A DNA stretch of 64,000 nt from Parietaria judaica (lineage: Eukaryota; Streptophyta; Magnoliopsida; Rosales; Urticaceae), in contig CATOZS010000071.1 in the NCBI GenBank assembly GCA_954871525.1, forward strand, positions 1 to 64,000, in the 5' to 3' direction. The notes beneath the pieces are model-generated. The model saw only the letters and a list, made by a program, of their open reading frames with translations. It made no database searches and was not told the DNA's origin. The position numbers and the translations under genes were made by a program. Within the stretch, counting starts at the first letter, position 1; every line of letters begins with the position of its first letter. Shown here in pieces: positions 59,892 to 64,000 of this stretch.

Positions 59892-60484
59892 GGTAGAGAA
59901 AGAAGAGGACTAAGTTTATGTAATTGGAAATGTTTTTTTGTTTAGTTTCTCTTTGGCTTTGAGACAAAACATGTTCAAAATATATTATTAAAAATCTTTC
60001 TTTCATTCAAGAATCCGATAGGTTCAAACATGTACATCGGTTGCTATTGATAAACCCATAAAAGACACTAATTAGGATGTCACGTATTGACTTTTGACAA
60101 TATAACAACTATAGATAAGTATATATATATATATACACACCTATATATTCATATAAAATTATGTACAAATATGCTTATCTATAGCATGATTAACCGATGA
60201 GGTAATCTACTCGAGAACACGGCGATAATTTGCAACAATGTTCAAATATGTATAACCACATTCCCATGTTTTTTCTTTCTTTTTTATTCAGATTCTCTAG
60301 GCATGGTATCTTACAATCAGGTAAAACCGTTTTGTTTTGTTTTTTCCTTTAGATTTTTGATGTCACGAGATTTGAACCTTATATTTCAAAGATACAAATT
60401 GAAATGTACAACAATTGTATTGACACACGCGAGATCAACATTTTTCTATATACACAATTATCGTGCCTCTATCATGCTAATTCT
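58080..60484. other. Intergenic DNA between the zinc-finger and Nudix genes
   Basis: No gene is recognised. Two diverged copies of a segment (about 59.69-59.84 and 59.95-60.09 kb; shared words 'ctttcattcaaga' and 'acatcggt') surround an (AT)n run at 59858-59887. A 'taggggtgtaa' motif at about 58.353 kb resembles the end of the CCGGAT-type hAT elements, but no partner end is clear. Confidence 0.4.
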
Positions 60485-62669
60485 CTAAGCAAGAACTTCA
60501 TCCTCTTCGCTAATTATCGCTTGAATCTGCGGCGACGCGAGTCTTTCGACCAAAATGTCCAAAGCTTCCTTCATCCACCAATGCTGACAAACTTCTCTTG
60601 CTTCGCTTGCGCTCATCTATAACACACAAATAGACATATATCCTCTCAGTATATATTAATGTATATTTATAATAGTTATTATGTGTAAAATATATTTTCT
60701 TTCATTTTCATAAAGTAGTTTGTAGAGTTGAAAGTTTTAAGAATAATTTTGTATTTTACTTCTTTCCTTACTCTTATCCACACATCACTATCACATTATT
60801 TATTTCACATCTTATAACTCTTATCACAGTTACACACAAGGTTTTAAATACCGCTTGCCGATATCGGTTCGCACTTTTCGTTTTACGGATATATCGCTTG
60901 TCGATAGGTATCTCATAGGTAAATCGATGGGTATGTCGATGGATATATCGTTTCGCATATCTTTGAAAAAAGATTTTCGATGGGCATGCCGATGGATATT
61001 CGGGATATTTAATACCTTGGTTACACACACTTTAATCTAATGTTTAGAAAAAATCAATAATATTCTTTCACAAAAAAAAAAAATCAATAATATATTTCTA
61101 GACTTCTCCTCAAACTACCTAAATTTATTATTAATAATACAAAGCCTATTACATTTTTTGTTGCATTTTTACGGCTCATTCTAGTACCAACAGAGACGGA
61201 TAAACAAATTCTAATCCCGTCAAATTTTTTAAAAAGTTGTAAATTATTTATTTTTTCATCTTTATGACGAGTACTCAACTCCTTCCGCAATACTTACCCA
61301 TATTCGACGTCGAACGTCTTTCTCGGGCCAGAGTTCAAGTTGCTCCTTGACAAGCAAAGGAAACATGAAGCCCTCATAGTATGTGCCTCGGCTTTTGCTC
61401 ATGAAGCTCCACATCCCCAATTCACGCTGCAATATATATAATGAGAAAAGGTTAGTATAATAAACTATATGTTAAATATTATTGATAACTATATACAGTA
61501 TAATCTCATTAAATTAGTAACTTCGATAATATAATAAAATTATTCAATCTTAAGAATATTGATTTATAAAGATTTTATTGTATATCTCATAAGCATTAGC
61601 CAATCTTGTTTGGAGAAATGACCTCAACTTGGCCAAGCACACCGGCCTCCTCGAGAGACTCTCGCGAAGCAGCGTCTTCGAGAGACTCGTCAAGCTCCCA
61701 ACCACCCTGCAACATCAGAAATCATGTGATGTCATGCCACGCAGTGCATAAATTTTATTTTTGTTTTGCAAAATAACTATTTTGTAAGATCAAATAATAT
61801 TCTCGTGAGAGGTGAGGAAAGTCTATTCATTAAAATCATAATTTTTTTGTTTGAAAAAAGTCTAGAAATTTCATTTTCATGCCTTATTCATAATCATTAG
61901 TGTTGGGAAATATTTAGTGGGGAAGAACAAATTTTTATACCCTCTTCATAATTAAAAGAGTAAAGAAAATAATTGGTTTTGGAAAACAATTACTTTTTTT
62001 CAAACTCTCTTCCTTTTACTCGTTTTTAATGCTTTCTTCATTTTTATTTTGTATATTTTTCTATTGCATGTGATTTTTGTTGTTACTTTAATAATCCACG
62101 ATCTTAATCAATTGGAAAAGGTATCAAGATCTGAATTTTCTTGCCAAGACTAGATCTTTCTTTCTTTCTTTTTCTTTTTTTTTTTCCAAGAGAGAGAAAA
62201 TATTATTTAGAGATCATAAGAAGCCATTGATCACGTACCTTTGGGAACATCAATGCTTGGCCTTTCTGCGAACTTATGACCAGAAATTCCAATTCATCAT
62301 TTCCATCTTTGTATCTATAAGGAATACATCTGCACCCAAAAAAACAAAAACGGAAAAACAAAAAAAAACAATTATTTGACCAAACTATAATACACACATG
62401 TAGGTGTGTTCATCTTTTGATGCATATATGAACTATATATACAATAGTACTTCTTCAAATATTCAAACTCGTCTAAAGAAGACTTTTTGTAATATTATTA
62501 CGCCCTAATTAGCCATGCATGAATTGGTGGGCCATGTCGATTTTGTTCCATTAGAACGTGAAAAGAAAAAATTAGGAAAATTAAGAGAAACTTACCCTAC
62601 AACTTGGCGACGTCCCGAATTGCTGTACCGTTGTAACTCTCTTCCCATCCGAGAAGCAACGCAAGTCAT
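60485..62669 (-). CDS. Nudix hydrolase (NUDT4/17/18/21-like)
   Basis: Five exons, 62669-62596, 62329-62239, 61706-61623, 61426-61298 and 60616-60485, encode 169 residues. It starts MTCVASRMGRELQRY and contains RRQVVGCIPYRYK, LMFPKGGWELDESLEDAA and the Nudix box G-x5-E-x7-RE-x2-EE-x-G (SRESLEEAGV). The hydrophobic position after RE is Ser rather than the usual Ala/Ile/Leu. The C-terminal part has YYEGFMFPLLV and SASEAREVCQHWWMKEAL, as in the plant NUDT4/17/18/21 group. Such enzymes hydrolyse nucleoside-diphosphate-linked or inositol-pyrophosphate substrates; this one's substrate is not known. The exon 3 donor is GTCATT, a weak site. A TATA box (GGTATATATAG, minus strand, 62739-62749) lies about 70 bases upstream. 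A small hAT MITE sits in the DNA between exons 4 and 5. Confidence 0.9.
60837..61019. mobile_element. hAT-type MITE in the last Nudix intron
   Basis: The 183-bp element has inverted ends CAAGGTTTTAAATACC and GGATATTTAATACCTTG. Perfect 8-base duplications 'gttacaca' (60829-60836 and 61020-61027) flank it. The interior repeats words such as 'cgatggatat' and 'cgataggtat'. Non-coding. Confidence 0.9.
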
Positions 62670-63909
62670 TTTTTCTTTCCTCTGATCTTTCGAATTTGAT
62701 GACGATGGAATAAAATAGATTAAACCCTAATCCAAAATCTATATATACCCCACGAAGACAGAGAGGATATAGAGATAATATACGTGTATATATATGTGTG
62801 TATGATTATAACTTCAAAAGAGGAGAGATATATCCTAAACTTGGAGAAGCTTTTGGATGAGTTGTTAAGAACAGAGAGGACAAAAGCTAGAAGAGATTAG
62901 TTTAGATGTGAATATGAGAGCCTAAATTTGGAGGCAAATGAGAGCTCGTGATAGGCTGGCAAAAGAACCGGCAATATATATAGGCAAAACTTTTGAGCAC
63001 ACCTTTGAGAAAAATAATATATGGTCAAGAAAAGAATAATAATAATAACGATAGTGGAAAATGCTATTATTTATTACGTGGGAATAGTTTCTCTTCTCTT
63101 CTCTCTCTTTATTCTAAAGTAATAATATTACTATCGTTGTTTGTTCGAATATTAATTACGTGGATGAGCTTCTGAGTCATTTCTCGAGCATATTATCTTG
63201 TACACGTGGCAAGATTCTAGTGGGTGTTAAATGAGGAAATTGACTTCTTAATTAAAAGATTTACTTAATTAATATTCATTTAGCGTTTAATTAGGATACA
63301 ATGGTTTAGGCATATTTTATCAATTGAACACTCAATTTACATCTTTAAAGTACGAGTTCAAATCAATTCAAAAAAAAGAGTAAGAGTTCAAATCTCGTAA
63401 AATTTACATTAAAAACTCAGCTAACGATAACCGCATGATAGTGTTATTTTATCAGTATACTGTATTTTAACAAAAAATACCATATTTTTGGATCAAATAT
63501 TCGGTTTTTTTTTACCCCAGTATCTCGTAGTTAGTAACATAACACATTAACATATAAGAAAAAGAAAACTTCTTTAAAAAAAAAAAAAAAAAAAACCAAG
63601 AGGTAGATGGGTCTATCTGACAAAATTATATAATAAATACATATTTTTTTTCAAATGCAAATAATTATAAATTAAAATTAAACGACTAATTACAACTTGA
63701 TTAGCAAAAGATCTAGAAGGGTTACGGTTTTATAAGCTTTATATTGTTCTAATTAGTTACAAGCAATAAATTACAACTTAATTAGAAGAAGGATCTATTA
63801 GTTTATTACGTTTCTTGAATTTTATCCAAAAACGTATTTATAGCAAATTTCTCATATGACCTTTGTGACAATTATCAATAAAATAATCACACAAGAGATC
63901 GACCAGGTT

Positions 63910-63959
<50 letters not shown>

Positions 63960-64000
63960 CAAATCTGACCCCTACTGAAAATTTCCACATGGGTAGTGTT
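62670..64000. other. Upstream flank of the Nudix gene, no further gene seen
   Basis: AT-rich promoter and intergenic DNA. It contains an (AT)n microsatellite at 63914-63958. I see no coding sequence, RNA gene or complete transposon. Confidence 0.5.

Overview
The window looks like nuclear DNA of a flowering plant, most likely a eudicot. The evidence is: GT-AG introns, AT-rich intergenic DNA, plant-type LTR retrotransposons (a tRNA-Met primer site in one), LINE and hAT-type debris, and plant-specific protein families (SABATH methyltransferases, CYP716-like P450s, plant 2-oxoglutarate dioxygenases, an OZ/VAR3-like zinc-finger protein). An asterid would fit, but nothing in the sequence fixes the species.

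Layout. 0-14 kb: two CYP716-like P450 copies on the minus strand, a decayed one (0.45-2.17 kb) and an intact one (10.8-13.4 kb). Between them lie an intact 2-oxoglutarate dioxygenase (2OGD) gene on the plus strand (4.0-6.15 kb), a relic of a SABATH exon (7.1 kb), and LINE, Copia and hAT debris. 14-36 kb: repeat-rich DNA carrying a head-to-tail segmental duplication. Unit A (about 18.0-28.6 kb) and unit B (about 28.6-34.15 kb) each hold one intact SABATH methyltransferase gene. The duplication ended inside intron 3 of a second kind of 2OGD gene (intact at 33.9-35.9 kb), so unit A has only a dead copy of its last exon. Unit A has gained several transposons, while unit B has almost none. 36.3-40.5 kb: a complete non-autonomous LTR retrotransposon with two internal repeat arrays. 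42.7-55.3 kb: two related 2OGD genes on the plus strand, split by a very young Copia element (44.9-53.4 kb). 55.7-62.7 kb: two conserved genes, an OZ/VAR3-like RanBP2 zinc-finger protein and a Nudix hydrolase, which mark the right edge of the accessory region.

Together the genes look like a specialised-metabolism neighbourhood: one candidate oxygenating P450, four intact 2OGDs of two subfamilies and two carboxyl methyltransferases within about 55 kb. Such a set could oxidise a (tri)terpenoid-like or other small scaffold and methylate a carboxylate. No scaffold-forming enzyme (terpene synthase, oxidosqualene cyclase) is visible here, so a pathway role is inference. The P450 also lacks the usual I-helix acid/threonine pair, so its chemistry may not be an ordinary hydroxylation.

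Exon coordinates were worked out by hand from open frames and splice signals. Family names come from recognised motifs, not from database searches.
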